A DNA stretch of 64,000 nt from CAYRJD01 sp965205925. Its GTDB lineage: Bacteria; Actinomycetota; Acidimicrobiia; Acidimicrobiales; Poriferisodalaceae. This document shows positions 26,176 to 35,626 of the stretch, piece after piece. The stretch is taken from NCBI GenBank assembly GCA_965205925.1, contig OZ242183.1, forward strand, positions 1,550,001 through 1,614,000. Direction: 5' to 3'. The notes below the pieces were generated by a model. The model searched no databases, was not told the origin of the DNA, and saw only the letters and a list, made by a program, of their open reading frames with translations. Positions within the stretch are counted from its first letter, which is position 1. The number at the start of each line of letters is the position of its first letter. The translations under genes and the position numbers were made by a program.

Positions 26176-27033
26176 TCACGATTGCTGTCCGGAAAACGGG
26201 TGCTGCGAGCGGTATTGGTCTGCGGCCTGCTGCAAGGTTGTGAACTCAACGTTGCCGTTGCCTTTGATCTGTTCTATTAGTTGCTCCAGCATCAGCATCC
26301 GGTGACCACGGCCGATTACCTGTGGATGCATCGTGTAGGTAAGCACACCCGCAGGTTCATAGCGCCGGGCATATTCAAAATCGCCGAGCCAGGTTTCTAG
26401 AACCTGAGAAGCTGGAGTCAGATTGCCGCGGCCAGGCGGGATGTACTCAAACCAAGGAAAGTCGTCTAGATGCCAGGCAACGGGCAGTTCCACCAGATCA
26501 ACCTCGCGTCCCCAGCTCACCTCTCCATCTTTGCTCCATGAGTCACCAACTCGGCAGCGGTAGGGCAACAAGTCATGACCCATTAACGAAGAGTCGTAGC
26601 TGAAGCCGTTTTCAACCAGCAAAGACAGTGAGTTATGACTGACGTACCACGCGGGAGAACGCCAGCCGGTCGGCCGTACCCCGGCCACTTGCTCTAGAGC
26701 TTCGGTGCCTGCGGCTAAGACTGCTGCCTCTTGTTCACGCGTAAGGTTCGCTGGGCTCTCGTGATTGTGACCATGATGGGCTAGTTCGTGGCCGCCAGCG
26801 ACTATCTCACGCACAAGATCTGGAAACAGTTGGGCCGTGAGTCCGGGAACAAAGAAGGTTCCTTGCAGACCCTGTTCGTTTAGCAATCGCAAAATCCGTT
26901 TTGTGCCAATCACACCAAACTCGCCTCTGCTAAACGCCGTCGCGTCTTTGGCACCAAGCCAGATTGAAACGGTGTCTACGTCAAAGGTAAGACAGATTCG
27001 CAAAGTGGAGCTGGCTTGGTTGGCGTTCACCAC
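26176..27033 (-). CDS. Polysaccharide deacetylase family protein (NodB homology)
   Basis: 285 residues without a signal peptide. LTFDVDT near residue 14 holds the catalytic-base and metal Asp positions, and HELAHHGHNHE near 82-92 supplies the metal histidines. RSPAWYVSHNSL near 120 and the C-terminal LTYTMHPQVIGRGHR complete the NodB fold. The pattern is closest to the PuuE/HpPgdA branch of cytosolic carbohydrate-esterase-4-like enzymes that act on small amides or glycans; the substrate is unknown. It lies convergent with the ABC ATPase (1-base gap), and its GTG start overlaps the stop of the acyl-CoA dehydrogenase gene upstream on the same strand. Confidence 0.85.
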   Translation of the reverse strand: MVNANQASSTLRICLTFDVDTVSIWLGAKDATAFSRGEFGVIGTKRILRLLNEQGLQGTFFVPGLTAQLFPDLVREIVAGGHELAHHGHNHESPANLTREQEAAVLAAGTEALEQVAGVRPTGWRSPAWYVSHNSLSLLVENGFSYDSSLMGHDLLPYRCRVGDSWSKDGEVSWGREVDLVELPVAWHLDDFPWFEYIPPGRGNLTPASQVLETWLGDFEYARRYEPAGVLTYTMHPQVIGRGHRMLMLEQLIEQIKGNGNVEFTTLQQAADQYRSQHPFSGQQS

Positions 27034-28316
27034 TTGATTGCGTTTTGAGTTAACTCATTGAACGGAGTGTTTTTGTCAACCCCAGGTTCTTTAGGCAGCC
27101 CTAAGACTCTCTCTCCCACGATGTTGCGCTGCACCTCATCGGTGCCGCCATAGATAGAAGGCGCAGGTGAAAACACCACCATCTCTTGCAGCAGTCCACC
27201 GGTCGCAGCGTCATCTCCCCACAGCGTCATTTCTGCGCCGAGAATTTTGCCCGACAGCGCACGCACGCGCTTGAGTGCTGCAGTCATTCGCAGTTTGGCC
27301 AGGTTGCCTTCACCGCCGGTGCGGTTGGCCTTGACACGTCCACGCATAGCCGATAGTCGAATCAGCTCAAGATCCATGTGCAGGCTCGCCAGCTCAAGTC
27401 GCACACGAGGATCATCTATATGACCACGCTCGCGAGCTTCGTTAGTCAACGTAGAGAGTGTGCCAGGGCCGACACCACCGGCTGCCAGTGCTAGTCGCTT
27501 GCCGACGAACTCGCCCGTAGGTCGATCTAGATGGCCTGCCACGCTGCCCGGATGTGCTGCGGCGTATGCCATGCCGTGGCCTCCACCAATGCTGGAACGT
27601 TCCACCGCGAGCGTGGTGTTCGCAACCCGCCAGCCGTCGTTCAAGTCGCCAATCAAGTTGGCGTGCGGCACTCGCGCTGAATCAATGAAGACCTCGTTAA
27701 ACAGAGACCGTCCGGTCATCTCGCGCAATGGACGCACTTCTACGCCTTCTTGTTTCATCGGGAAGGCAAACCAGCTGATTCCGCGATGTTTTGGCGCATC
27801 CGTATCGGTGCGGGCGATCAGCATTCCCCAATCCGCATGAGAACCCTCTGAGGTCCAGACCTTTTGGCCTGAAATCACCCACTCGTCTCCGTCACGCACT
27901 GCGCGGGTTTGCAGTCCAGCCAAGTCGCTTCCCGCACCAGGTTCTGAAAAAAGCTGGCACCAAGCGTCGGTACCGTTAAGTATTGCTGGCACAAACTGTT
28001 GAATCTGTTCTTGGGTGCCGTGCTCCAAGATCGTAGGAGCCGCCAGCATCATGCCTAACCCTGCTGGAACGCCAATAGCTCCAGCGTTACGCAGAGCGGT
28101 TGCGAGCAGACGAGTTTCGGCACGACTCCAGCTGCGGCCGAACGGTTCCGGTAGCGACGGATTGGTAAATCCAGCATCGGCCAGCTTTTGCCACCACTGT
28201 GCGACGGTTTGCGATGGATCCCAGTTGCCGGCAATCCATTGATCTAGCTCGCGATTTAGCTCATTGGGTGCGGTGGTCGTAGGAGCTGGTTCTTTGGCTG
28301 GCGCTTTGGTTGACAC
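27027..28316 (-). CDS. Acyl-CoA dehydrogenase
   Basis: 429 residues. The FAD/acyl-CoA dehydrogenase fold is shown by QLFSEPGAGSDLAGLQTRA near residue 120, VWTSEGSHADWGMLIAR near 150 and the C-terminal SIYGGTDEVQRNIVGERVLGLP. The family oxidises acyl-CoA to 2-enoyl-CoA, passing electrons to ETF. The C-terminal motif has Gly where medium-chain enzymes carry the catalytic Glu (YEGT), a variant common in actinobacterial FadE proteins whose base lies elsewhere, so substrate type is open. The start is GTG at 28314-28316. Confidence 0.9.
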   Translation of the reverse strand: MSTKAPAKEPAPTTTAPNELNRELDQWIAGNWDPSQTVAQWWQKLADAGFTNPSLPEPFGRSWSRAETRLLATALRNAGAIGVPAGLGMMLAAPTILEHGTQEQIQQFVPAILNGTDAWCQLFSEPGAGSDLAGLQTRAVRDGDEWVISGQKVWTSEGSHADWGMLIARTDTDAPKHRGISWFAFPMKQEGVEVRPLREMTGRSLFNEVFIDSARVPHANLIGDLNDGWRVANTTLAVERSSIGGGHGMAYAAAHPGSVAGHLDRPTGEFVGKRLALAAGGVGPGTLSTLTNEARERGHIDDPRVRLELASLHMDLELIRLSAMRGRVKANRTGGEGNLAKLRMTAALKRVRALSGKILGAEMTLWGDDAATGGLLQEMVVFSPAPSIYGGTDEVQRNIVGERVLGLPKEPGVDKNTPFNELTQNAIKW

Positions 28317-28362
28317 GCCTAAACGTTATGCGTGCTCTAAGCATTATGCGAGTGAAATGTCA

Positions 28363-28857
28363 TCAGTCTTGATCGGCAGTGTTGTCGATATGACCGGTTT
28401 GGTCGTCATGAGCAAGATCGTGACGTAAAAAGATCGCAGTGGTTGGAGCAATAAACAGCCGCCATGCAGCCATGATTCCACCGTTGGGTCCACAGATCAG
28501 GTGCGTCTCTCCTCCTGGTGGCAGCACTACCTCTACTTTGGGGCTGTAGATCCATAGAAGCTTCAGTCGCATCTCATAGGTGCCTGGTCGCAGAGTGAAC
28601 GTCTTGGTCTTGGAATCTCGAACGTTGCCAATGAACTGGCCATCGATTTGTACCTGATAGCTGCGGATGGTGTCGCGGTAGTGGTGGATACGGCTCAGCA
28701 CCAGATTGCTACGCAGGTGTGCCGGGATTTCTTCGGCCGTTTCGTATACGGCCGAATGATCTTCGGCTGTGGTTGCATCTCCCGCGGTCGGAGCATCGGC
28801 GGCGGCATCAGAGACCGCGTCTGCGGTACCTGTATCGCTCTTTTGAGGATCGTTCAT
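28363..28857 (-). CDS. Hypothetical protein with a PEGA-like beta domain
   Basis: 164 residues. An acidic, Ala/Thr-rich N-terminus of about 45 residues precedes a small beta domain (about 55-125). Its core, VQIDGQFIGNVRDSKTKTF followed by LRPGTYEMRLK, looks like a PEGA-type surface domain (DGxxxG, then LxPGxYxL). There is no signal peptide or clear membrane helix except a weakly hydrophobic stretch near 128-145. The ATG overlaps the stop of the HAD phosphatase upstream by 4 bases. Function is unknown. Confidence 0.7.
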   Translation of the reverse strand: MNDPQKSDTGTADAVSDAAADAPTAGDATTAEDHSAVYETAEEIPAHLRSNLVLSRIHHYRDTIRSYQVQIDGQFIGNVRDSKTKTFTLRPGTYEMRLKLLWIYSPKVEVVLPPGGETHLICGPNGGIMAAWRLFIAPTTAIFLRHDLAHDDQTGHIDNTADQD

Positions 28858-29792
28858 TGCTCAGTCGATAGTTCTGCTAGTAGCTCTTCGAGCACGACCG
28901 CTACTCCGTCGGCCTCGTTGTCAAGAGTTACACGATTGGCGTAGCCGCGAACCTCAGGTGTGGCATTCGCCATGGCAAATGACTGCCCAGCCCATGTCAA
29001 CATCTCTACGTCGTTGAAGCCGTCGCCAAATGCCATTACGTCAACGCTAGAAATATCGTGCTCATTGGCAATCCATTCCAATGCGCTGGCCTTGCTCACT
29101 CCTGCCAGGCCTATCTCTGCTGGTCCTATGCCCGAATGACGCACGGCTAGCCCTGGCTCAATCTCGGGCGACAAGGTGGCGATTATGTGCTCTGCATCTT
29201 GGTAGATGTCGCGGTAGCCAGCGTTGAGATCCGTGCCCGAAATCATTGCGCCTTCTTGCTCCACTAGCCAGGTAAGCACCTCCACGCCTTCCTGGTAAAC
29301 GACCTCTTCGGCATTAGCCACTCGATTGATTTCAATAAGCATCGTTTCCGGCATTTCGGTAGCAAAACCGTGATCCCAAATGTGGCGCCCATCAGACAAA
29401 TCGGCCGCTAAGCGAACTCCAGGCAGCAAGCGGCGCGCTAACCGAGCTGTATCACAAGCCTGCTGCGTGCTCATCGCACGCGCCTGCAGAAGTTGATTCG
29501 TAGGCACATCCATCACCACCGTTCCGTTAAGGCAGACGGCGTACATCATTGCGCCCAGAGCTTCAATGACATCGCGCGTTGCCAACCATGGACGACCGGT
29601 AGCCACCGTCAAGATAAATCCACGATCACGTAACTCACCTATGCAATCGATCACACGTTGTGAGAGTGAGCCATCGTTGCGCAACAAGGTGCCGTCAATG
29701 TCAAACGCAAGCATGCGTGGAATGTGGAGCTGGGTTTTTGAGTCAGGTCTGGCGACTGGTTGCTTACTGCTGGCGGGTTTCACGAAGCTCAC
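28854..29792 (-). CDS. Cof-type HAD-superfamily phosphatase
   Basis: About 312 residues from GTG 29790-29792; the frame stays open to 29855 but would then overlap coaE by 46 bases. HAD motif I is LAFDIDGTLLRNDG near residue 27, motif II TVATGRPW near 62, and motif IV FGDGFNDVEML near 245. The large cap between motifs II and III marks the Cof (IIB) subfamily, which hydrolyses sugar phosphates, flavin mononucleotide or similar small phosphates. It lies between coaE and the PEGA-like gene in a minus-strand run. Confidence 0.88.
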   Translation of the reverse strand: MSFVKPASSKQPVARPDSKTQLHIPRMLAFDIDGTLLRNDGSLSQRVIDCIGELRDRGFILTVATGRPWLATRDVIEALGAMMYAVCLNGTVVMDVPTNQLLQARAMSTQQACDTARLARRLLPGVRLAADLSDGRHIWDHGFATEMPETMLIEINRVANAEEVVYQEGVEVLTWLVEQEGAMISGTDLNAGYRDIYQDAEHIIATLSPEIEPGLAVRHSGIGPAEIGLAGVSKASALEWIANEHDISSVDVMAFGDGFNDVEMLTWAGQSFAMANATPEVRGYANRVTLDNEADGVAVVLEELLAELSTEQ

Positions 29793-29809
29793 ACGGTATA
29801 TGTCCGGGT

Positions 29810-30442
29810 TTAAGCCTCGTGCTTTGCTTGCGCCAGCTCCAACAGGTGTTCCCACATCTGCACCACCACCTTTTCAAGTTCTTCAAACGAGCCGCCATTA
29901 CCAACCACAAAGTCGGCTATCTCGGCTCTTTGCTCATCGGTGGCTTGTGAAGCCATGCGCGCCAAAGCATCAGCGGTGCTCATGCCCCGCTCAACTAAGC
30001 GATCCATACGTACTTTTTGCGGCGCCTCTACCGTTGCAACCACCTCATAGCGGTGCTTGCCGTCTCGTCCAAGGCTGCTTTCTGCTAGCACCGCCATATC
30101 CAACACCGCTACTTGCTCACTGGGTTGGTTTTTTAGCTGCCAATCCAAGCGTTCGTCGATTAACTGATTTATAGCTGGATGACTGATTTGATTTAGCGCT
30201 TCAAGTGCAGCCTGATCGTCGAACACAATGCGTGCTAGTGCTACTCGGTCAATGCTGTTGTCGTCTAGGCGCAGTGATTCGCCAAAACGTTCCACCACTG
30301 CTTCTACGATCAAGCCGTCGGGTGCGATGATCTCGCGGCCAAGATCGTCCACATCGACAACGTGGGCGCCATGGGTCGCTAACAAAGCCGCGACGGTGGT
30401 CTTACCTGACCCAATGCCGCCTGTTAGACCAACTATCAACAT
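29810..30442 (-). CDS. coaE: Dephospho-CoA kinase
   Basis: 210 residues, normal length. The P-loop VGLTGGIGSGKTTVAALL is at residues 4-21, followed by DVDDLGREI near 32 and the ARIVFDD segment typical of CoaE. It phosphorylates the ribose 3'-hydroxyl of dephospho-CoA, the last step of coenzyme A synthesis, which fits the many CoA-dependent enzymes nearby. The ATG lies 23 bases downstream of the DinB-type gene on the same strand. Confidence 0.95.
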   Translation of the reverse strand: MLIVGLTGGIGSGKTTVAALLATHGAHVVDVDDLGREIIAPDGLIVEAVVERFGESLRLDDNSIDRVALARIVFDDQAALEALNQISHPAINQLIDERLDWQLKNQPSEQVAVLDMAVLAESSLGRDGKHRYEVVATVEAPQKVRMDRLVERGMSTADALARMASQATDEQRAEIADFVVGNGGSFEELEKVVVQMWEHLLELAQAKHEA

Positions 30443-30465
30443 CTAAGGCACACAGGTTGTGCTGC

Positions 30466-31248
30466 CTAAGCCACACGGCCAGGGGTGGCTGTTGTTGGTT
30501 CACCTGCAAAGGCTTGTGCTATTTCCATCCATTCGTGCGCGAATTCACCGGTTACTTGCAGGCCGGTTTCGCTGTAATGACGGCGTTGTGTTACCGCTAA
30601 GCAAAAGTCGTAGGCGTTTCCAGACACCGAGTCAGCCGCTGTCGGATCACCCCAAGTCCAAACATCATTGCCTTGCGGAGCAGCCAGCGTCACGCACACC
30701 TCTCTAGCGGGCACTGCCATAGAGCGGTTGGCATAACTCCAACCGCGCGTGACCACGCCTATGTGAGCCACACTGCGTAGTCGGTCGGTGCTGGGATAAC
30801 TAACACCAAATGTGTCAGCCACATCGTGACCGTGCGACCAGGTCTCCATCAACCGAGCCGTGGCAAACATGCGAGCACCCATGTCCGGACCAAACCAAGG
30901 AAGGCGGCTCTTGGGCTCGACCGCTCTAAAGGCGTCGACCATCTTGTTTCTCTGCGCGACAAACCAATCCCATATTTCGCTACCGCTCAGCGAATCAAAA
31001 TCAACTCCTGCTGCGTTATGCAGATCAGTGTCGCCCGTCATCATGCGTGCCTTGGTTTTATCAAACTCGACTGGGTCAGTGGCTGCCTGTGTGCCAACCC
31101 AATCGGTCATCCCGAGATGAATAATGGTGTCGCGGCTATCCCATCCTTGTGCTGGTGTGAGTACTCTCCATTGATCTTCGGTGAGGTCGCTCACAACACC
31201 AGCCACGGCATCGGTTTCGCCAAGCAGTTGATCGCAAATCGTGTCCAT
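30466..31248 (-). CDS. DinB/MDMPI-fold protein (TIGR03084-like)
   Basis: 260 residues. The N-terminal four-helix DinB-like fold has LTEDQWRVLTPAQGWDSRDTI near 22 and a metal-type histidine in IIHLGMTDW near 45. A second His set in METWSHGHDVADTFG near 136-150 completes the site. The pattern matches the actinobacterial family related to mycothiol-dependent maleylpyruvate isomerase. Enzymes of this fold use thiol cofactors or divalent metals; the reaction is unknown. It is divergent from upp with an 85-base gap. Confidence 0.82.
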   Translation of the reverse strand: MDTICDQLLGETDAVAGVVSDLTEDQWRVLTPAQGWDSRDTIIHLGMTDWVGTQAATDPVEFDKTKARMMTGDTDLHNAAGVDFDSLSGSEIWDWFVAQRNKMVDAFRAVEPKSRLPWFGPDMGARMFATARLMETWSHGHDVADTFGVSYPSTDRLRSVAHIGVVTRGWSYANRSMAVPAREVCVTLAAPQGNDVWTWGDPTAADSVSGNAYDFCLAVTQRRHYSETGLQVTGEFAHEWMEIAQAFAGEPTTATPGRVA

Positions 31249-31333
31249 GATCCTGAGGTTAGGCCTCGGGGATGGGGTCTACCGGCCGGCAAACGGACTT
31301 GGCTTACAGTTACACCATGAAGGTAGTTGCACT

Positions 31334-31963
31334 GTGGAGGTAATCGTTTGCGATCATCCTTTGGCGGCGACGCAACTCACCAAAGTGCGAGAAACCGCCT
31401 CCGGGCGAGCCGAGTTCCGCCATCACCTAGGCGAACTGTCCCGACTACTGGTCTACGAGGCCACCAGGGAACTAGACGTAACTAACTCTGACATTGATTC
31501 ACCACTCGGACCGACTCCTGGCACTCAAATCACTAGCTCACCCTTGCTCGTGCCGGTACTACGTGCAGGGCTAGGGATGCTTGATGCAGCCTTGGCTCTG
31601 CTGCCCAACAGCGAGGTCGCGTTTGTGGGAGCGCAGCGTTTAGAAGAACCCGGCGCGGTCGGCTACGAGTTCTACATGGATCGAATACCCGCTGACATCA
31701 CGGACCGTTCAACACTTGTGCTTGACCCGGCCTTAGCAACCGGTGGAACACTGGTGCACGCTTGTGAGCAAACCGCCAAGGCCGGCGCCACATCAACCAC
31801 CGCAGTTTGCGTTTTGGCTTCACCGCAAGGCATAGCCGCAGTCGAATCCTGCGGTTTCGTTGATCGTGTAGTCGTGGCCGCCATCGACAGCCACCTAAAC
31901 GACGATTTCTACATCATCCCGGGTTTAGGGGATGCGGGTGATCGGCTTTACGGACGAGATTAG
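31334..31963 (+). CDS. upp: Uracil phosphoribosyltransferase
   Basis: About 209 residues from GTG 31334, with GAAGG 10 bases upstream. The N-terminus VIVCDHPLAATQLTKVRE is typical of UPRT, VPVLRAGLGMLDAAL binds uracil/PRPP, and VLDPALATGGTL is the PRPP loop. The C-terminal YIIPGLGDAGDRLYG binds uracil. The enzyme salvages uracil to UMP. The frame extends upstream to 31241, but those codons have no family match. Confidence 0.94.
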   Translation: MEVIVCDHPLAATQLTKVRETASGRAEFRHHLGELSRLLVYEATRELDVTNSDIDSPLGPTPGTQITSSPLLVPVLRAGLGMLDAALALLPNSEVAFVGAQRLEEPGAVGYEFYMDRIPADITDRSTLVLDPALATGGTLVHACEQTAKAGATSTTAVCVLASPQGIAAVESCGFVDRVVVAAIDSHLNDDFYIIPGLGDAGDRLYGRD

Positions 31964-31975
31964 GTCTCTACTGTT

Positions 31976-31997
31976 CGAGTACTGATCGAGTACTAAT
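31976..31997. repeat. Two 11-bp tandem repeats between upp and the carboxylase gene
   Basis: CGAGTACTGAT and CGAGTACTAAT, followed by another CGAG, lie just after the upp stop. No terminator or promoter role is visible. It is another short-period tandem repeat in a spacer. Confidence 0.55.
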
Positions 31998-32114
31998 CGA
32001 GCCTTTGCAAGCCATCTCATAACTGGCGGGGCGAATCCTTCGCTTGCGGGACTACTCTCAACACGCTTTATAGGTCTTGACAAGTTCGCAAAAGCCGAAC
32101 GGAGTGCCCAAAAC

Positions 32115-35100
32115 ATGAGCCCCCCAACCACGCCACTTAAGAAACTGCTCATCGCTAATCGAGGCGAGATTGCCGTGCGCATAGCGCGTGCTGCTGACGA
32201 GCTAGGCATCGAAACTCTCGCCGTTTACAGCACCGACGATGCCGCTTCAGGGCACACACAAGCCGCAAACGAAGCCGTCGCACTGTCCGGGACTGGGGCG
32301 GCTGCCTACCTTGACATAGCTGAGATCATCTCTGTAGCTACTTCAAACAACTGTGATTCGCTGCACCCGGGATATGGCTTCTTGGCTGAAAACCCTGAAC
32401 TTGCACGCGCTTGCGAGCAGGCCGGCATCAACTTTGTCGGCCCAACCGTTCACCAGCTGCAATTGTTTGGAGACAAGCTGGCAGCACGTCAAAAGGCCGC
32501 TGAGGTAGGCGTGCCTCTACTTGAAGCAACCGACGTAGTCAAATCCGTTGAGCAGGCTCAAGAATTCTTTGACCAACACGGCGCGGTGATGATCAAAGCC
32601 AGCGCTGGTGGTGGTGGCCGCGGCATACGAGCGGTGAGAGCAGGCGAAAATCTGGCTGAAGCCTTCGAGCGTTGCCAAAGCGAAGCCGCCGCAGCATTTG
32701 GAAACGGTGACGTATACCTAGAACAACTAGTCGAACACTCGCGTCATATTGAGATCCAAATCGTCGGCGACGGCACTGGTGCCAAGGCGGGTTTGATTCA
32801 CCTGGGCGAACGGGAATGCACGCTGCAGCGCCAAAACCAGAAAATCGTCGAGATTGCTCCCTCTCCCAACCTGCCTGACGCCACCCGAGATGTCCTTTGT
32901 TCCGCAGCAGTTGATATGGCCGCTGCAGTGAACTACCGCGGTCTGGGCACATGGGAGTTCATCGTCAACGCCGACGATCCCTCCAAGGTGGCTTATTTAG
33001 AAACCAACGCGCGCATCCAAGTAGAACACACCGTGACCGAAGAGGTAACCGGGGTGGACTTGTGCCAAACCCAACTACTCATCGCAGGCGGTGCGACCCT
33101 GGTTGAGCTTGATTTGCTAGATAAAACCATCGCACAGCCACGTGGGTTTGCCATTCAGTGCCGTATCAACACCGAAACCATGTCCGACGAAGGCACAGCA
33201 CGGCCAACCGGCGGTGTGCTGAGCGCGTTTGAGTTGCCAAGCGGACCTGGAATTCGTGTCGACACCTATGGCTATGGCGGATACGCCACAAATCCTTCTT
33301 TCGATTCGCTGCTTGCCAAAGTGATCACTCACAGCACTGGGGCTACTGGGATAACTGGTTATGCAGCTGCACTCAGGCGTGCGCGCCGCGCGTTAAGCGA
33401 ATTTCGCATCGAAGGATTGGCTACCAATCGAGAGTTTTTGCTAGCCCTGCTTGATCGTCCTGAAGTATTAGCCAACGAGGTCACCACTAGCTTCATCGCT
33501 GATAGTGCAGCGGAACTGAATCGCACCGTGACAGCAGGTGCGCACGCATCGCAGGGTCCAAGCAACACCGGCGACGCAACCACTCCAGCGGGCTCAGGTT
33601 TGCGTGCAGGAGCCGTCGTCGATGATGACCCGTTGGCTGTCTTGCAGTATGGCGACATCGATGGTGACGCAGGCGCGACTAGCAAGGCTGGCCAACGCAA
33701 TCGCGCTACCGGTGCTTTCAATCAGCGCACTGCCACTGCTAAGACCACTGCAACGGCTAGCTCAATAATCGGACCTGAAAATAGCCTGCCGGTCGAAGCT
33801 CCCTTACAAGGCACGATCGTTTCAATCACAGTTGAAGTCGGCGACATCGTGGCCGAAGGTCAACCGGTGCTGGTAATGGAAGCAATGAAGATGGAACACA
33901 TCATTGCCTCAACACAAACCGGCTATGTACGAATGCTTGGTGTGGCCGCGGGTGACACCGTCTATGACGGTCATCCGTTGGTGTTTGTTGAGACAGCAGA
34001 TCTGGACGTTGAGTTTGCTGACGCAAGCCAGGAAGTAGACCTCGATCACATTCGCCCAGACTTGGCTGAAGTGCTCGAACGGCAAGCTGGCGGGCTGGAT
34101 GAAAATCGTCTCGCTGCGGTTGCTAAGCGTCATGGTCGTGGGCATCGCACAGCTCGCGAAAACGTAAACGATCTGATCGATCCTGGCACTTTCGTCGAAT
34201 ACGGGGCATTAACGGTGGCAGCCCAGCGGCGGCGTCGCTCCTTAGAAGACCTGATCGCTAAAACTCAAGGTGATGGTCTGGTGTCTGGAGTTGGCAGCGT
34301 CAACGGCGATCTGTTTGATGAGCAAGCAGCTCAGGCGGTCGTGATGTCGTATGACTACATGGTGCTAGCGGGAACGCAGGGTGCGCAAAACCACCGCAAA
34401 AAGGACCGCCTGTTTGAGATAGCAGAACACAACCGTCTGCCGATCGTGCTGCTGGCTGAGGGAGGTGGCGGACGACCAGGCGACACTGACGGCATCGGTG
34501 GCTCGGGTCTGGATTGTTGGGCCTTCACTTTTTTTGCTCAGCTCAGCGGACTGGTGCCGTTGGTGGGTATCACCAACGGACGTTGTTTCGCTGGCAATGC
34601 CGTGCTACTGGGTTGTTGCGATGTGATCATCGCAACTCAAGGCTCAAACCTAGGTATCGGCGGCCCGGCCATGATCGAGGGCGGCGGGCTTGGTGTGTTT
34701 CGACCAGAAGAAGTCGGACCTGTTGATGTGCAATGGCCCAACGGCGTGATTGATGTACTGGTTGAAGACGAAGCCGAAGCGTGCCAGGTTGCCAAGCGGT
34801 ATCTGTCTTACTTCCAGGGTCCGGTATCGCAGTGGGAAGCGCATGATCAACGCTTACTGCGCAATCTGGTGCCAGAAAACCGTTTACGCGCTTACGACGT
34901 GCGCGAGATCATCGAAAAGCTTTGTGACGTTGATTCGGTACTTGAGCTGCGCGGTGGCTGGGGGCCAGGGTGTGTAACCGCCCTGGCTCGCATAGAGGGC
35001 AAACCCATCGGTATTGTGGCAAACAACAATCATCATCTTGGCGGAGCTATCGATGCTGACGTGGGTGATAAGGCATCTCGCTTCGTTCAGCTTTGTGACG

Positions 35101-35606
35101 CTCACGATATTCCACTGCTGTTTTTGTGCGACACCCCCGGGATCATGGTGGGGCCTGAGGCAGAGCATGAAGCCACCGTTCGCCACGCGGCGCGCCTTTT
35201 TGTTACTGCGGCCAACGTTGAAGTTCCGTTTATGACGATCATTTTGCGTAAGGGCTACGGACTCGGTGCTCAGGCAATGGCCGGGGGCAGCTTTAAGGCG
35301 CCGATCTTCACCGTGTCATGGCCAACCGGAGAGTTCGGCGGAATGGGTCTTGAGGGGTTCGTGAAGTTGGGCTACCGCAAGGAGCTTGAGGCGATTGAAG
35401 ATCCAGTTGAACGCAAGAAGAGCTATGAGGATCGTGTGGCGCGGCTCTACGAAAATGGGAAGGCCGTCAACACTGCAACGTTCTTTGAGATTGACGATGT
35501 GATTGACCCGGCGGTTAGTCGCGACTGGATCCGCATGGCGTTGTTAGCCGGACACACTCCTGGTCAGCGCAAAGGCAAGAAGCGATCAAACGTAGATACC
35601 TGGTAG
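32115..35606 (+). CDS. Single-chain acyl-CoA carboxylase (biotin carboxylase-BCCP-carboxyltransferase)
   Basis: 1163 residues. Residues 7 to about 455 are biotin carboxylase (ANRGEIAVRIARAA, ATP-grasp KASAGGGGRGIRAV, NARIQVEHTVTE). An Ala/Thr-rich linker of about 100 residues follows. The biotin carrier domain (about 558-630) has Lys592 in VMEAMKMEH as the biotin site. Residues about 660-1163 form both halves of a carboxyltransferase (ARENVNDLIDPGTFVEYG; GGAIDADVGDKASRF). One chain thus holds all activities, as in actinobacterial long-chain acyl-CoA carboxylase rather than the usual AccA3 + AccD pairs. The ATG has only a weak ribosome site. Confidence 0.93.
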   Translation: MSPPTTPLKKLLIANRGEIAVRIARAADELGIETLAVYSTDDAASGHTQAANEAVALSGTGAAAYLDIAEIISVATSNNCDSLHPGYGFLAENPELARACEQAGINFVGPTVHQLQLFGDKLAARQKAAEVGVPLLEATDVVKSVEQAQEFFDQHGAVMIKASAGGGGRGIRAVRAGENLAEAFERCQSEAAAAFGNGDVYLEQLVEHSRHIEIQIVGDGTGAKAGLIHLGERECTLQRQNQKIVEIAPSPNLPDATRDVLCSAAVDMAAAVNYRGLGTWEFIVNADDPSKVAYLETNARIQVEHTVTEEVTGVDLCQTQLLIAGGATLVELDLLDKTIAQPRGFAIQCRINTETMSDEGTARPTGGVLSAFELPSGPGIRVDTYGYGGYATNPSFDSLLAKVITHSTGATGITGYAAALRRARRALSEFRIEGLATNREFLLALLDRPEVLANEVTTSFIADSAAELNRTVTAGAHASQGPSNTGDATTPAGSGLRAGAVVDDDPLAVLQYGDIDGDAGATSKAGQRNRATGAFNQRTATAKTTATASSIIGPENSLPVEAPLQGTIVSITVEVGDIVAEGQPVLVMEAMKMEHIIASTQTGYVRMLGVAAGDTVYDGHPLVFVETADLDVEFADASQEVDLDHIRPDLAEVLERQAGGLDENRLAAVAKRHGRGHRTARENVNDLIDPGTFVEYGALTVAAQRRRRSLEDLIAKTQGDGLVSGVGSVNGDLFDEQAAQAVVMSYDYMVLAGTQGAQNHRKKDRLFEIAEHNRLPIVLLAEGGGGRPGDTDGIGGSGLDCWAFTFFAQLSGLVPLVGITNGRCFAGNAVLLGCCDVIIATQGSNLGIGGPAMIEGGGLGVFRPEEVGPVDVQWPNGVIDVLVEDEAEACQVAKRYLSYFQGPVSQWEAHDQRLLRNLVPENRLRAYDVREIIEKLCDVDSVLELRGGWGPGCVTALARIEGKPIGIVANNNHHLGGAIDADVGDKASRFVQLCDAHDIPLLFLCDTPGIMVGPEAEHEATVRHAARLFVTAANVEVPFMTIILRKGYGLGAQAMAGGSFKAPIFTVSWPTGEFGGMGLEGFVKLGYRKELEAIEDPVERKKSYEDRVARLYENGKAVNTATFFEIDDVIDPAVSRDWIRMALLAGHTPGQRKGKKRSNVDTW

Positions 35607-35626
35607 CAGGGTTAGCTACCCGGCAG

